Source: CBDCGJ01 sp965238305
GTDB lineage: Bacteria; Pseudomonadota; Alphaproteobacteria; GCA-2731375
Assembly: GCA_965238305.1 (NCBI GenBank)
Contig: CBDEHK010000001.1
Location: 1,178,001 to 1,242,000 of the forward strand
Length of the DNA stretch: 64,000 nt
Reading direction: 5' to 3'
Below are positions 1 through 7,501 of the stretch, piece after piece; position 1 is the stretch's first letter; every line of letters begins with the position of its first letter. The position numbers and the translations under genes were made by a program. The notes under the pieces are model-generated. The model saw only the letters and a program-made list of their open reading frames with translations. It made no database searches and was not told the DNA's origin.

Positions 1-113
1 ACATCCCCATAAGCGGTAACCCGCAAATCGTCTTTATCCACCCGGCTGCCATCACCTAAACTGGTCTGGCCTTTGCCGCCGCCGCGGGTATAGATTTTTG
101 TCAGCTTGACCAT
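1..113 (-). CDS. ATP:cob(I)alamin adenosyltransferase, PduO type (N-terminal part only)
   Basis: Only the first 37 or so codons lie in the window; the gene runs off the left edge. The translation begins MVKLTKIYTRGGGKGQTSLG and continues with a GDGSRV.KDD..V.AYGDV pattern. This is the glycine-rich ATP-binding N terminus of PduO-type adenosyltransferases, which transfer the adenosyl group of ATP to cob(I)alamin to make coenzyme B12. It lies 8 bp downstream of a small two-helix membrane protein gene on the same strand, a common pairing in alphaproteobacteria as far as I recall. The family call is firm from the N-terminal motif; completeness cannot be judged. Confidence 0.85.
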   Translation of the reverse strand, partial: MVKLTKIYTRGGGKGQTSLGDGSRVDKDDLRVTAYGD

Positions 114-121
114 CGCCCTAT

Positions 122-313
122 TCAGCCCCGAAAAAATAAAATCGCAATAATGACCAGCACGGCGGCGAACTGCAATCCAACGCGCCAGCGCATCATCAAG
201 TTGGACCGTTTGGCCCCGGCGTTACCGCCGCGCGCCATTGAGATAACACCGATCAATAATACGGCCACAACAGCGACTAAAACGATCCCAAGCAGAATGT
301 CGAGGAAACCCAT
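122..313 (-). CDS. Small two-helix membrane protein, HIG1-like (twin transmembrane protein)
   Basis: A 63-residue protein with two hydrophobic segments, about residues 4-25 and 45-61. They are joined by a short basic loop containing MARGG and then RSNLMMRWRVGLQF. The loop pattern of glycine-rich turn, then an R..LMRWRV.LQ stretch and a second helix, is that of alphaproteobacterial HIG1/twin-transmembrane proteins. These are inner-membrane proteins, and some HIG1 relatives associate with respiratory complexes; no role can be assigned here. It sits between a 77-residue hypothetical gene (15 bp upstream) and the cobalamin adenosyltransferase gene, probably in one transcript. Confidence 0.7.
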   Translation of the reverse strand: MGFLDILLGIVLVAVVAVLLIGVISMARGGNAGAKRSNLMMRWRVGLQFAAVLVIIAILFFRG

Positions 314-328
314 CGTCGCAGTCGCCGA

Positions 329-562
329 TTATTCGCTTGGCCTTTGGCGGGTAAAGGTTGCCGCGTAATAAGCTTCGCCGTCAAACAGCGCATTCGGTTG
401 CCCCGGCCCTTCGATCATGAAGTATTTCCGCTTCACAATGGGCCCGGCGAGAGAGAAGCCCTGCTTGCCCATTTCCCGGCGGTGGTATTCCATCGCCGCA
501 GGCATAAATTCCTTGGCCAAGACGGTTATCCGCTCGATGCCGTCGTCTTCAATATCGCTCAT
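329..562 (-). CDS. Hypothetical protein, 77 aa
   Basis: Soluble, charged 77-residue protein with no signal peptide and no motif I recognise. A purine-rich GGGAGAAGAAG stretch sits directly before the ATG and supports this start. It is the first gene of a probable three-gene minus-strand unit ending in the cobalamin adenosyltransferase gene. The tight spacing and strand agreement suggest it is a real gene, but function is unknown. Confidence 0.5.
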   Translation of the reverse strand: MSDIEDDGIERITVLAKEFMPAAMEYHRREMGKQGFSLAGPIVKRKYFMIEGPGQPNALFDGEAYYAATFTRQRPSE

Positions 563-632
563 CTTCTTCTCCCGAAGTCGCGTTGATCATTGTTCTTTGC
601 CGAATAGCGCAATTTCCGCCAATTGGAAACAT

Positions 633-1613
633 CTAAACATGTCCGTCAGTGAAATTCGACCGCCAAAGAGGCTTTAAGCGGGCAATCTGTTCGTCCGCCA
701 AGGGACCGGCCTGTTGTGCGGCGATGGCGACATCCAAATGGGCCAGTTCCGCCAGCCCAACAACGACGCATGAAATTGCCGGATGGCTGAGGCCAAATCG
801 CAACGCCAACGTCGCGCCATTCTCGTAAGGCTGACCCATCGCGGTAAAGATCTTCCGCGCCCGGGCCTGCTCTGTCGCCAGTTCGGCATTCGGTGTGACC
901 GGAATTTCACGGCCATGGACGACCGGGCTTGCCAACACCCCGGCGGCAAAGGTGCGAATATTCATCACCGCTACATTCTGGGCCTGGCAGTGATCCAATA
1001 AACCATTGAAATTGGCGCTGTCCCAATCATCAGCCACCGCATGGCCGGCGCTCGGATTGAGCAGATTATAATAAACCTGCGCCGCATTCATTCGCCCGCT
1101 ATCGACAATTTTGAGGCATTCCGCCGGATCGCCCAAAGCGGTGAAACCGATGTGATCGAATAGCCCTTGGCCTCTGAGCTTGTCCAACGCATCCACTACG
1201 CCCCCGGAGCGCAAGACGTCATCGGCGGTGAAACCATCGATGCCAGGGAAATTGTGCAGCATATAAACATCAATACGATCCCGTTGCAGGCGTTTTAGAC
1301 TGCCTGTTAATGACCGTTCGATTTGCCCTGAAATATCCCCCAAGTCCGACACATCGAGGGAAAATTTACTGGAGATATAAGGCTGTTGCGCCGCCGGCAG
1401 GGGTTTCAGCAAGGCACCAATCGCGGTTTCCGATTGGCCCTGGCCGTAACTTTCCGCGGTATCGATCCAATTGATGCCGACCTCAAGGACCCGATCCAAC
1501 AGTTTTTGTTTTGTCGCATCGTCGCCATGGATCACGATGCCGCCAACAAAACCACCGCCAATAATAATTTCGGAAACTTCAAGGCCAGTGCGGCCAAACG
1601 GCCTGGTTTTCAT
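633..1613 (-). CDS. Aldo/keto reductase
   Basis: NADPH-dependent reductase of the (beta/alpha)8 barrel aldo/keto reductase superfamily, 326 aa from the chosen start. It opens with the RPFGRTGLEVSEI pattern and has the barrel residues of the family: a DTAESYGQG segment around the catalytic Tyr, SSKFS at the Lys position, and YMLHNFP at the His position. The start is placed at 1613 because TAGGAG lies 8 bases before that ATG; a longer in-frame start near 1688 would run into the divergent MFS promoter region. Substrate cannot be predicted. It diverges from the MFS transporter gene, with about 70 bp between the two starts. Confidence 0.85.
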   Translation of the reverse strand: MKTRPFGRTGLEVSEIIIGGGFVGGIVIHGDDATKQKLLDRVLEVGINWIDTAESYGQGQSETAIGALLKPLPAAQQPYISSKFSLDVSDLGDISGQIERSLTGSLKRLQRDRIDVYMLHNFPGIDGFTADDVLRSGGVVDALDKLRGQGLFDHIGFTALGDPAECLKIVDSGRMNAAQVYYNLLNPSAGHAVADDWDSANFNGLLDHCQAQNVAVMNIRTFAAGVLASPVVHGREIPVTPNAELATEQARARKIFTAMGQPYENGATLALRFGLSHPAISCVVVGLAELAHLDVAIAAQQAGPLADEQIARLKPLWRSNFTDGHV

Positions 1614-1682
1614 ACCGCTACTCCTATTTACCGAATTCATGTAGCTTGTCGCCTTCACCGTGTTGTGTGCAAGGACTAAAAA

Positions 1683-2891
1683 GTGCAAGGCAAATGGTTT
1701 TCAATCGCCGTCCTGGCAATTTGTGAAGTGGCCGCGTTGGCATTATGGTTTTCCGCCACCGTTATTGTGCCGGTCCTGCGGGATCAATATGATCTGACCG
1801 CGACGCAAGCTTCGCTCTTCACCTCTAGCGTTCAGGCTGGTTTTGTTGCCGGTGCCCTATTGAGCGCCTTGTTCAACATTGCCGACCGCTTCGACCCCCG
1901 GCGCATCTTCATGTATTCCACTTTGATCGCTTGTGGCGGCAACGCCGTAATTTTGCTGATTGAACCAACATCCTATTGGCTACCCGTGCTGCGGTTTGTG
2001 ACCGGGATTTGCATGGCCGGGATTTACCCGGTTGGCATGAAAATGGCGGCCAGTTGGGCAAAAGCCGATATGGGCCTGTTGGTCGGCCTATTGGTCGGCG
2101 CCTTGACATTGGGTTCCGCCGCACCGCATTTTCTCAACGCTTTTGGCGGACTTAACTGGCAATTCACGATCGCCGGCGCATCGCTTGTCGCGCTGGTCGC
2201 GGCGCTGGCGATCAATCTGGTAAAGCTGGGCCCGAATATAGGCAAAAGTCCGCGCTTCCATCCTCGTAACGCTTTCAAGGCGTACACCACGCCATCTTTG
2301 CGTCTGGCGAATTTTGGCTATCTCGGCCATATGTGGGAACTTTACGCCATGTGGGCCTGGATCGGGGTGTTTTTGGAAGAAAGCTTCCGGCTCAGCCTGG
2401 CGGCGGCGGACGCTTCATTTTGGGGACGGATGGCAACATTTGCTGTGATGGGTGTCGGTGGCGCGATCGGTTGCCTGGCAGCCGGCCTATTGGCCGATCG
2501 GTTGGGACGTACGACAATTACGATTTGGGCGATGTCGATAAGTGGCGCATGTGCCTTGGTCACCGGCTTTTTGTTTGGGGCGCCACCGATCCTATTGTTT
2601 ATCATTTGTTTGATTTGGGGGATCTCCATCGTCGCAGATTCAGCCCAATTCTCCGCCTCTATCGCTGAACTGTCGGATCCGGACCTGGTCGGTACTATGT
2701 TGACCATGCAAACGTCAGTGGGGTTCCTGTTGACGCTATTTACCATCCACATGATGCCGGTGCTCGTCGATGCCGCCGGTTGGGGCCCTGCCTTCGCTGT
2801 CCTCGCCGCCGGGCCACTATTCGGGGTCATTTCGATGGCCAAACTGCGCGCCCACCCCGACGCCCTGAAACTCGCCGGTGGTCGACGCTGA
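1683..2891 (+). CDS. MFS transporter
   Basis: A 402-residue polytopic protein with about twelve hydrophobic segments, the size and hydrophobicity pattern of major facilitator superfamily carriers. It has an N-terminal ALWFSATVIVP helix, a central cytoplasmic loop (about 185-205) and a GLLADRLGRTT motif-A-like loop in the second half. The start codon is GTG. It probably exports or imports a small organic solute across the inner membrane. The divergent aldo/keto reductase may act on a related compound, but that is only proximity. Confidence 0.85.
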   Translation: MQGKWFSIAVLAICEVAALALWFSATVIVPVLRDQYDLTATQASLFTSSVQAGFVAGALLSALFNIADRFDPRRIFMYSTLIACGGNAVILLIEPTSYWLPVLRFVTGICMAGIYPVGMKMAASWAKADMGLLVGLLVGALTLGSAAPHFLNAFGGLNWQFTIAGASLVALVAALAINLVKLGPNIGKSPRFHPRNAFKAYTTPSLRLANFGYLGHMWELYAMWAWIGVFLEESFRLSLAAADASFWGRMATFAVMGVGGAIGCLAAGLLADRLGRTTITIWAMSISGACALVTGFLFGAPPILLFIICLIWGISIVADSAQFSASIAELSDPDLVGTMLTMQTSVGFLLTLFTIHMMPVLVDAAGWGPAFAVLAAGPLFGVISMAKLRAHPDALKLAGGRR

Positions 2892-2938
2892 TTATGTCAA
2901 TAACATGAGAGGGCTGTCGAATGTCCCCTAGATGTAAA

Positions 2939-3520
2939 CTAACTTTGCAAGTGCTGGCGGCAGTTATTTAGCTGTTTGGTATAACGGGCTGCGGTGGTCT
3001 GCACGCCTTGGGCGTAGGCTTTGACGGCCGGCTTGGATTTGTAGCTGCCTTTTGTGTAACCGGTCCAGCCTTCGTGATAGGCGAGGGCGTGGCGATAGCT
3101 GTCGTTGGGGGCAAATTCTAGTTTCTGCCGGCTGACGCTCATATACCAGCCAATGAAATCTATCGCGTCGTCAAAATCGTCACGGTCGGCCCAGTTGTTG
3201 CCGGTGGCGTCCTGATACATTTCCCAAGTGCCGTCCAAGGCTTGTGCGTAACCATAGGCAGAACTTGGCCGGCCCAAGGGCACGAAACCCAGGAACCAGC
3301 GTCGTGGTGGGCGGGCATCGTCGCGGAAGCTGGATTCTCGTCGCATGATCGCCATCATCACTGGGATCGGGGCACCCCACTTTGCTTCCGCCATCGTCGC
3401 TTCTTCGAACCAATCACTTTCATCTTCGAAAATCCGACAGACATTGTTGATATCGTCGGGCACAGAAGAGCATGCGGCCAGCAGCAGACAAACGAACGTA
3501 ATCAAAACAAACCGCATCAT
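2939..3520 (-). CDS. Lytic transglycosylase-like lipoprotein
   Basis: A 193-residue lipoprotein. The N terminus has a short signal peptide ending in the lipobox LLAAC, with lipidated Cys17. The mature part carries a transglycosylase SLT-like domain: Glu62 in RRESSF matches the catalytic Glu, followed by SSAYGYAQALDGTWEMY and a Y..G....Y pattern near the C terminus. It probably cleaves or scans peptidoglycan from a membrane anchor. It overlaps the acetyltransferase gene upstream by 4 bp (ATGA), so the two are translationally coupled. It faces the MFS gene convergently with 47 bp between them. Confidence 0.8.
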   Translation of the reverse strand: MMRFVLITFVCLLLAACSSVPDDINNVCRIFEDESDWFEEATMAEAKWGAPIPVMMAIMRRESSFRDDARPPRRWFLGFVPLGRPSSAYGYAQALDGTWEMYQDATGNNWADRDDFDDAIDFIGWYMSVSRQKLEFAPNDSYRHALAYHEGWTGYTKGSYKSKPAVKAYAQGVQTTAARYTKQLNNCRQHLQS

Positions 3521-3987
3521 TGCACCTGGCTCAGTTTAATCCAGACCACGCGCTCGCCCTGCCAGTCTGGCTCAATCTCACCGCCGACAATCGCAAATCC
3601 TCGGGCCAGATAAAAAGCCAATGCGCCGTCGTTCACGGCTTGAGTGCGTAGATGCAGGGGAAGTAAAACCGCATCGCCGGCACGGCCAAGCAGGGCGGCC
3701 GCCAATCCTTGGCCTTGATGGGTCGGATCGACGAACAACATTTTGATATAACCATCATCGACGCTGTAATCGACAAACCCGGCTGGTTTGCCATCGGCGA
3801 TGGCGATGAAACGGTGAAGATCATTGATCGGCTCAGGGCCATCGTCGGCCAAAAATGTCTGCGCCTTGGGCAGACGCCGAAAGACCGGACTGGCAATCGA
3901 TGCCGCGGCCCGCAATTTGCCGCAGGCGGCATCATCCTGGGGACCGCCCACGCGAATGGTATAAACGGAACTCATTACTGCTTGCAC
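3517..3987 (-). CDS. GNAT family N-acetyltransferase
   Basis: A 156-residue GNAT acetyltransferase. The diagnostic acetyl-CoA loop is seen in IKMLFVDPTHQGQGLAAALL (Q.xG.G/A), followed by a YLARGF C-terminal strand typical of the fold. Residues 1-4 may not be used: a second Met at position 5 (MSSVYTIRV) is an alternative start. Acceptor substrate unknown. It is upstream of, and overlaps by 4 bp, the transglycosylase lipoprotein gene. Confidence 0.8.
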   Translation of the reverse strand: MQAVMSSVYTIRVGGPQDDAACGKLRAAASIASPVFRRLPKAQTFLADDGPEPINDLHRFIAIADGKPAGFVDYSVDDGYIKMLFVDPTHQGQGLAAALLGRAGDAVLLPLHLRTQAVNDGALAFYLARGFAIVGGEIEPDWQGERVVWIKLSQVQ

Positions 3988-4050
3988 TCAAACTTTACTT
4001 CACGCGTAATCATTGCCTGATTCTAACACAAATTATGTCCATTTTTTGAC

Positions 4051-4689
4051 ATGTATCCAAAACTTGTTGCTTTTGACATCGACGGAACGTTATTGCCAGA
4101 CACCACCATGTCGCGGGAGATGGCGATATATTTAGGCAATCAGGCGCTTATCGACGAAATGGAAGTGGCCTGGGACAACCATCAAATGGATCATCGGGAA
4201 TTCGCCAGCCGCTCCGCCTTAGCGTATCAAGGCCGACAATTGGTGGAGATGGAGCAGGTGGCCGAAAACCTGCCGGTAATTGCCGGGGCGGCTGAGGTTG
4301 TGTGCAGCCTGCGTGATTCGGGCAGTCGCGTCATCCTCGCCACCGTCAGTGTGGCTTTCGCTGCCCGCGTGCTGGCGACAAAACTCGGCTGCGATCACGC
4401 CGGCGGGACAGAATTAGAGGTCGTCGATGATGTTTTTACCGGCAAAATCGCCCGCTTCAATGATGAGGCGGCGAAAGCGGCCTTTGTGAAAAGCGAGGCA
4501 AAAAAACATGACATTCCGCTAGCTGATGTAGCCGCTATTGGCGATTCCCGCTCGGACATACCGCTTTTTGCTTTGGTTGGCCGGTCGATTGCGCTGAACG
4601 CCGCGCCGGCGGCAAAAGCGGCGGCCAGCCTAAGCATCGAAACCCGCGATCTGCGCGATATTCTGCCGTTGTTGGAGGGTTCGAAATGA
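4051..4689 (+). CDS. HAD-IB family phosphatase (phosphoserine phosphatase-like)
   Basis: A 212-residue HAD-superfamily hydrolase. Motif I is FDIDGTLL with nucleophile Asp9 and acid Asp11, motif II is the T of ILATVS, and motif IV is GDSRSD. The helical cap between motifs I and II is the C1 type seen in SerB-like enzymes. It probably dephosphorylates a small phosphomonoester; serine synthesis genes lie 46 kb away and lack an obvious serB nearby, so a phosphoserine role is possible but unproven. The stop codon overlaps the ATG of a short NUDIX-like fragment. Confidence 0.8.
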   Translation: MYPKLVAFDIDGTLLPDTTMSREMAIYLGNQALIDEMEVAWDNHQMDHREFASRSALAYQGRQLVEMEQVAENLPVIAGAAEVVCSLRDSGSRVILATVSVAFAARVLATKLGCDHAGGTELEVVDDVFTGKIARFNDEAAKAAFVKSEAKKHDIPLADVAAIGDSRSDIPLFALVGRSIALNAAPAAKAAASLSIETRDLRDILPLLEGSK

Positions 4690-4766
4690 TCGAGCTGGTC
4701 GATGCCGTGTCTTTCATGTTGATCCGCGATCGCGCGGTGGCGGAATATCGGCGGCTATACGGATGA
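4686..4766 (+). pseudogene. N-terminal fragment resembling a NUDIX hydrolase
   Basis: A 26-codon open frame overlapping its neighbours by 4 bp on each side (ATGA junctions). It reads MIELVDAVSFMLIRDRAVAE then YRRLYG and stops. This matches the first beta strands of small NUDIX pyrophosphohydrolases, where VDAVSFIL...G.VLAE.R is usual, but the Nudix box that should follow is absent. I read it as the stub of a deleted NUDIX gene whose frame still couples translation between the HAD phosphatase and the acetyltransferase. It could instead be a leader peptide. Confidence 0.45.
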
Positions 4767-5272
4767 CGATCTTAGTCAGAGAATTGATCGAAGTCGATAG
4801 CGAGGCGTTTCTGGCTTTGCGATTGCAGGCGCTGGAAAGTGATCCCTACGCCTTCACGTCGACGTTGGCGGAGGAGACAGCGGCTGGATCAAGCTTGGCA
4901 CTAGCCCGCCTGCGGAACCCACTCACGACGACGTTTGGGGCCTTTGATGGTGTGGATTTGATTGGCACAGTCACCTTAATGCACACCGACAAAGAACGCC
5001 CAAGGCACAAAGCAACCCTGGCGGCGATGTATGTCCAGGGCGACAGGCGCGGCCAAGGGGTGGCGGATGCATTGATGGAGGCTGTTGTCGCCAAGGCGGC
5101 AGCGGATCCGTTCCTGATCAAAATCATGCTCGAAGTGGTCGAAGGTAACGCGCGCGCCAAACGCTTCTATGAACGCCACGGTTTTGCCGCTTTCGGGACC
5201 GAAAGCCATGCCACCCGCTTTGGCGACGACTATCTCAGCGAAATCATGATGGTCCGTTTCCTTGGAGGTTAA
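4763..5272 (+). CDS. GNAT family N-acetyltransferase
   Basis: A 169-residue acetyltransferase. The acetyl-CoA-binding motif A is clear at about residues 90-110, AAMYVQGDRRGQGVADALME (R/Q..G.G.A), followed by LEVVEGNARAKRFYERHGF, which is motif B of the GNAT fold. It starts 4 bp inside the NUDIX-like fragment and is third in a run of overlapping frames starting with the HAD phosphatase. Substrate unknown. A palindromic repeat overlaps its last codons. Confidence 0.85.
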   Translation: MTILVRELIEVDSEAFLALRLQALESDPYAFTSTLAEETAAGSSLALARLRNPLTTTFGAFDGVDLIGTVTLMHTDKERPRHKATLAAMYVQGDRRGQGVADALMEAVVAKAAADPFLIKIMLEVVEGNARAKRFYERHGFAAFGTESHATRFGDDYLSEIMMVRFLGG

Positions 5273-5300
5273 AAGTGTCTGACACCTTTAACCTCCAAGG
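5260..5300. repeat. REP-like palindrome with GTGTCTGACACC core
   Basis: Two 20-bp arms, CCTTGGAGGTTAAAAGTGTC and its reverse complement with one mismatch, meet around a single central base. The left arm overlaps the last codons and stop of the acetyltransferase gene. The right arm ends just before the stop of the convergent ACT-like gene. The core AAGTGTCTGACACC recurs at 9613-9679. In this position it could also end transcription from both sides. Confidence 0.75.
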
Positions 5301-5303
5301 CGG

Positions 5304-5636
5304 CTACAGAATTTCCAACCCGACGTCGCGAACCGGGACGATATTGCGCATGCGCTGAGCCAGGTGGCAGGCATGTTGGGCGTCCAGGCCCTGAACGCGG
5401 ACTTGGATAAGAAGTTCTGGGGTTTCACCGGCGACTTCTTGGCAAAAAACCATTTCTGGGATTAGGTCGCGCAGGGCGAACATCTCGATCACCCGGGACA
5501 AGACCGATGGCTCCCGCATTGCGGTCAGGCGATAACAAAAGCTCGCCACGGCATCAGCGTCAGGCACCGGCACGGCTTGAAGATAACTTGATTTTGGTTC
5601 TGCTGGCGCTTCAGGCTCAGCGACTTGAACAGACAT
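5304..5636 (-). CDS. ACT-like domain protein
   Basis: About 110 residues. An acidic, proline-rich N terminus is followed by a single compact domain (about residues 25-110), with ASFCYRLTAMREPSVLSRVI, MFALRDLIPE and a strand LLIQVRVQGLD. The pattern, a strand then a helix with PSVLSRV followed by a second strand, is that of ACT-type ligand-binding domains such as the small acetolactate synthase subunits. The start at 5636 is preferred to one 33 bp upstream because GTGGAG precedes it at suitable distance. No catalytic partner is adjacent, so its regulatory target is unknown. Confidence 0.5.
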   Translation of the reverse strand: MSVQVAEPEAPAEPKSSYLQAVPVPDADAVASFCYRLTAMREPSVLSRVIEMFALRDLIPEMVFCQEVAGETPELLIQVRVQGLDAQHACHLAQRMRNIVPVRDVGLEIL

Positions 5637-5900
5637 TGGTTGCAAACTCCACTTTAGAAATATCGGCAAGAATCATTGATTCCCGGTCACACATCATGAC
5701 CGGGTCAATAATTCGACCGATAATCGCCCGACCGGACAAACCGGCGGCTGTGGTTTTGCATAGAAAATCCATAGACAGGACCTTAGCAGAAATCATACAA
5801 AACCGCAAACGCGGGTCTTGCCGCCCCTTTTCCGACGCGCCATTATTCGCCGACCGCTTTCCACGACCTTTTTTGACAAAATTCCAGTTGGTGAGATCGA

Positions 5901-7478
5901 ATGCCGTTGTTTGAAGCCCCCGCCGTCGACGTTGCGACCGGCGACAGTGTGTCCGCCCGGATCACCGCCGCCGCGACCCTAAATCCGAAAAAACCCGCCA
6001 TCATTTGTGATGATGAAACAATTAATTGGGCCGATTTTGATGCCCGCGTCAATCGGATCGCCAATGCCTTGATCGCTATGGGTGTGATGCCCGGCGACAA
6101 TGTCGCGATGCTCAGCCGCAATTCACCGGAAATGGCGGAAATGTTCATCGGTACCATTCGCGCCGGTGCCTGTTTTGTGCCGCTGTCGACCATGGCCGAC
6201 GCCACCGCCCTAAAACGGATGATCGACGATAGCGGCTCGAAAGTATTCCTGCTCTCTGACGGCATGCGGGAGCTGGCGGCGCCTTTTTTGGAAGAAATGA
6301 ATGGCGTCCTGCCGACGGGTCGGATCGCGGTGGATTTTGCCGCCGACGGCTGGGTCGACTTTGCCGGCTGGCGCGATGCCGCCAGCGATGAAAATCCAGG
6401 CCTAAACATCGGCCGGCGGGACAATTTTAACATCATCTATTCCTCCGGAACCACCGGGGTGCCAAAAGGGATTATCCATTCCAATGAAGTGCGGACCAAA
6501 CTCTGTGATGGCTTTGCTGAAATGGGAGTCTCGGCAGATAGTATTACCGCGCTGTCGACGCCGCTTTATTCCAATACCACGATCGTCACGTTTTTGCCGA
6601 CCCTCGCCCATGGCGGCACCGTCGTGTTAATGCGCAAGTTCGATACCGCCGGCTATCTGGAGATCGTCCAAAAATATCAATGCACCCATACCATGTTGGT
6701 GCCGGTGCAATATCAGCGCATCATGGCGTTTGAGCATTTCGCCGACTATGACCTTTCCAGCATGCAGGTGAAATATTCCACTAGCGCCCCGCTACGCGCC
6801 GCCATCAAGCGGGATATCCTGGACCGTTTCCCTGGTTTGATGATCGAACTTTATGGTCTGACGGAAGGCGGCGGCGGTGCGGTACTGAATTGCAATGATC
6901 ATCCCGATAAATTGGAAAGCGTCGGTCAGCCGGGGGAAGACACCGTCTTGAAAATCATCGGCGATGACGGTAAAGAATTGCCGGCGGGGGAAACCGGCGA
7001 AATTGTTGCCCGCTCGCCGGCGATGATGACCGGTTATTTCAACCGCGACGATCTGACCAGCGATATCTTGTGGCAAGACCCCGACGGCAACAGCTATTTC
7101 CGTTCCGGCGATGTCGGCCGCCTGGATGAAGATGGCTTTTTGTTCCTCGGCGATCGATTGAAGGATATGATCATTTCCGGCGGCTTGAATATTTTCGCCA
7201 ACGATCTGGAGCTGGCGTTGTTGAAACATGGCGATGTCACCGACGCGGCGGTTGTCGCGATCCCTAGCGAGGCTTGGGGCGAAACGCCCTTGGCCTTTGT
7301 CGTCAAAGCTAAAGATAGTCAGCTCAACGCCGAAGAATTATTGAGTTGGACCAACGCTCAGCTGGGCAAAGCGCAGCGGATTTCCGCGATCGAGTTCATG
7401 GATGAACTGCCGCGTAGCTCGATCGGCAAAATCCTCAAACGCGAGTTGCGCGAACCCTATTGGCGCGATCAGAATTAA
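5901..7478 (+). CDS. Acyl-CoA synthetase / AMP-dependent ligase
   Basis: A 525-residue class I adenylate-forming enzyme. The P-loop YSSGTTGVPKG is at about residue 180. Further on are ELYGLTEGGG (A5-like), YFRSGDVGRLDEDGFLFLGD (hinge and ribose-binding Asp) and the catalytic Lys in PRSSIGKILKRELR near the C terminus. It activates a carboxylic acid as an acyl-adenylate and transfers it to CoA in the cytosol. It is 23 bp upstream of the acyl-CoA dehydrogenase gene, so the two probably handle the same acyl chain. Exact acid unknown. Confidence 0.9.
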   Translation: MPLFEAPAVDVATGDSVSARITAAATLNPKKPAIICDDETINWADFDARVNRIANALIAMGVMPGDNVAMLSRNSPEMAEMFIGTIRAGACFVPLSTMADATALKRMIDDSGSKVFLLSDGMRELAAPFLEEMNGVLPTGRIAVDFAADGWVDFAGWRDAASDENPGLNIGRRDNFNIIYSSGTTGVPKGIIHSNEVRTKLCDGFAEMGVSADSITALSTPLYSNTTIVTFLPTLAHGGTVVLMRKFDTAGYLEIVQKYQCTHTMLVPVQYQRIMAFEHFADYDLSSMQVKYSTSAPLRAAIKRDILDRFPGLMIELYGLTEGGGGAVLNCNDHPDKLESVGQPGEDTVLKIIGDDGKELPAGETGEIVARSPAMMTGYFNRDDLTSDILWQDPDGNSYFRSGDVGRLDEDGFLFLGDRLKDMIISGGLNIFANDLELALLKHGDVTDAAVVAIPSEAWGETPLAFVVKAKDSQLNAEELLSWTNAQLGKAQRISAIEFMDELPRSSIGKILKRELREPYWRDQN

Positions 7479-7501
7479 TCGACAGGAAACGAGCAACGAT
7501 C

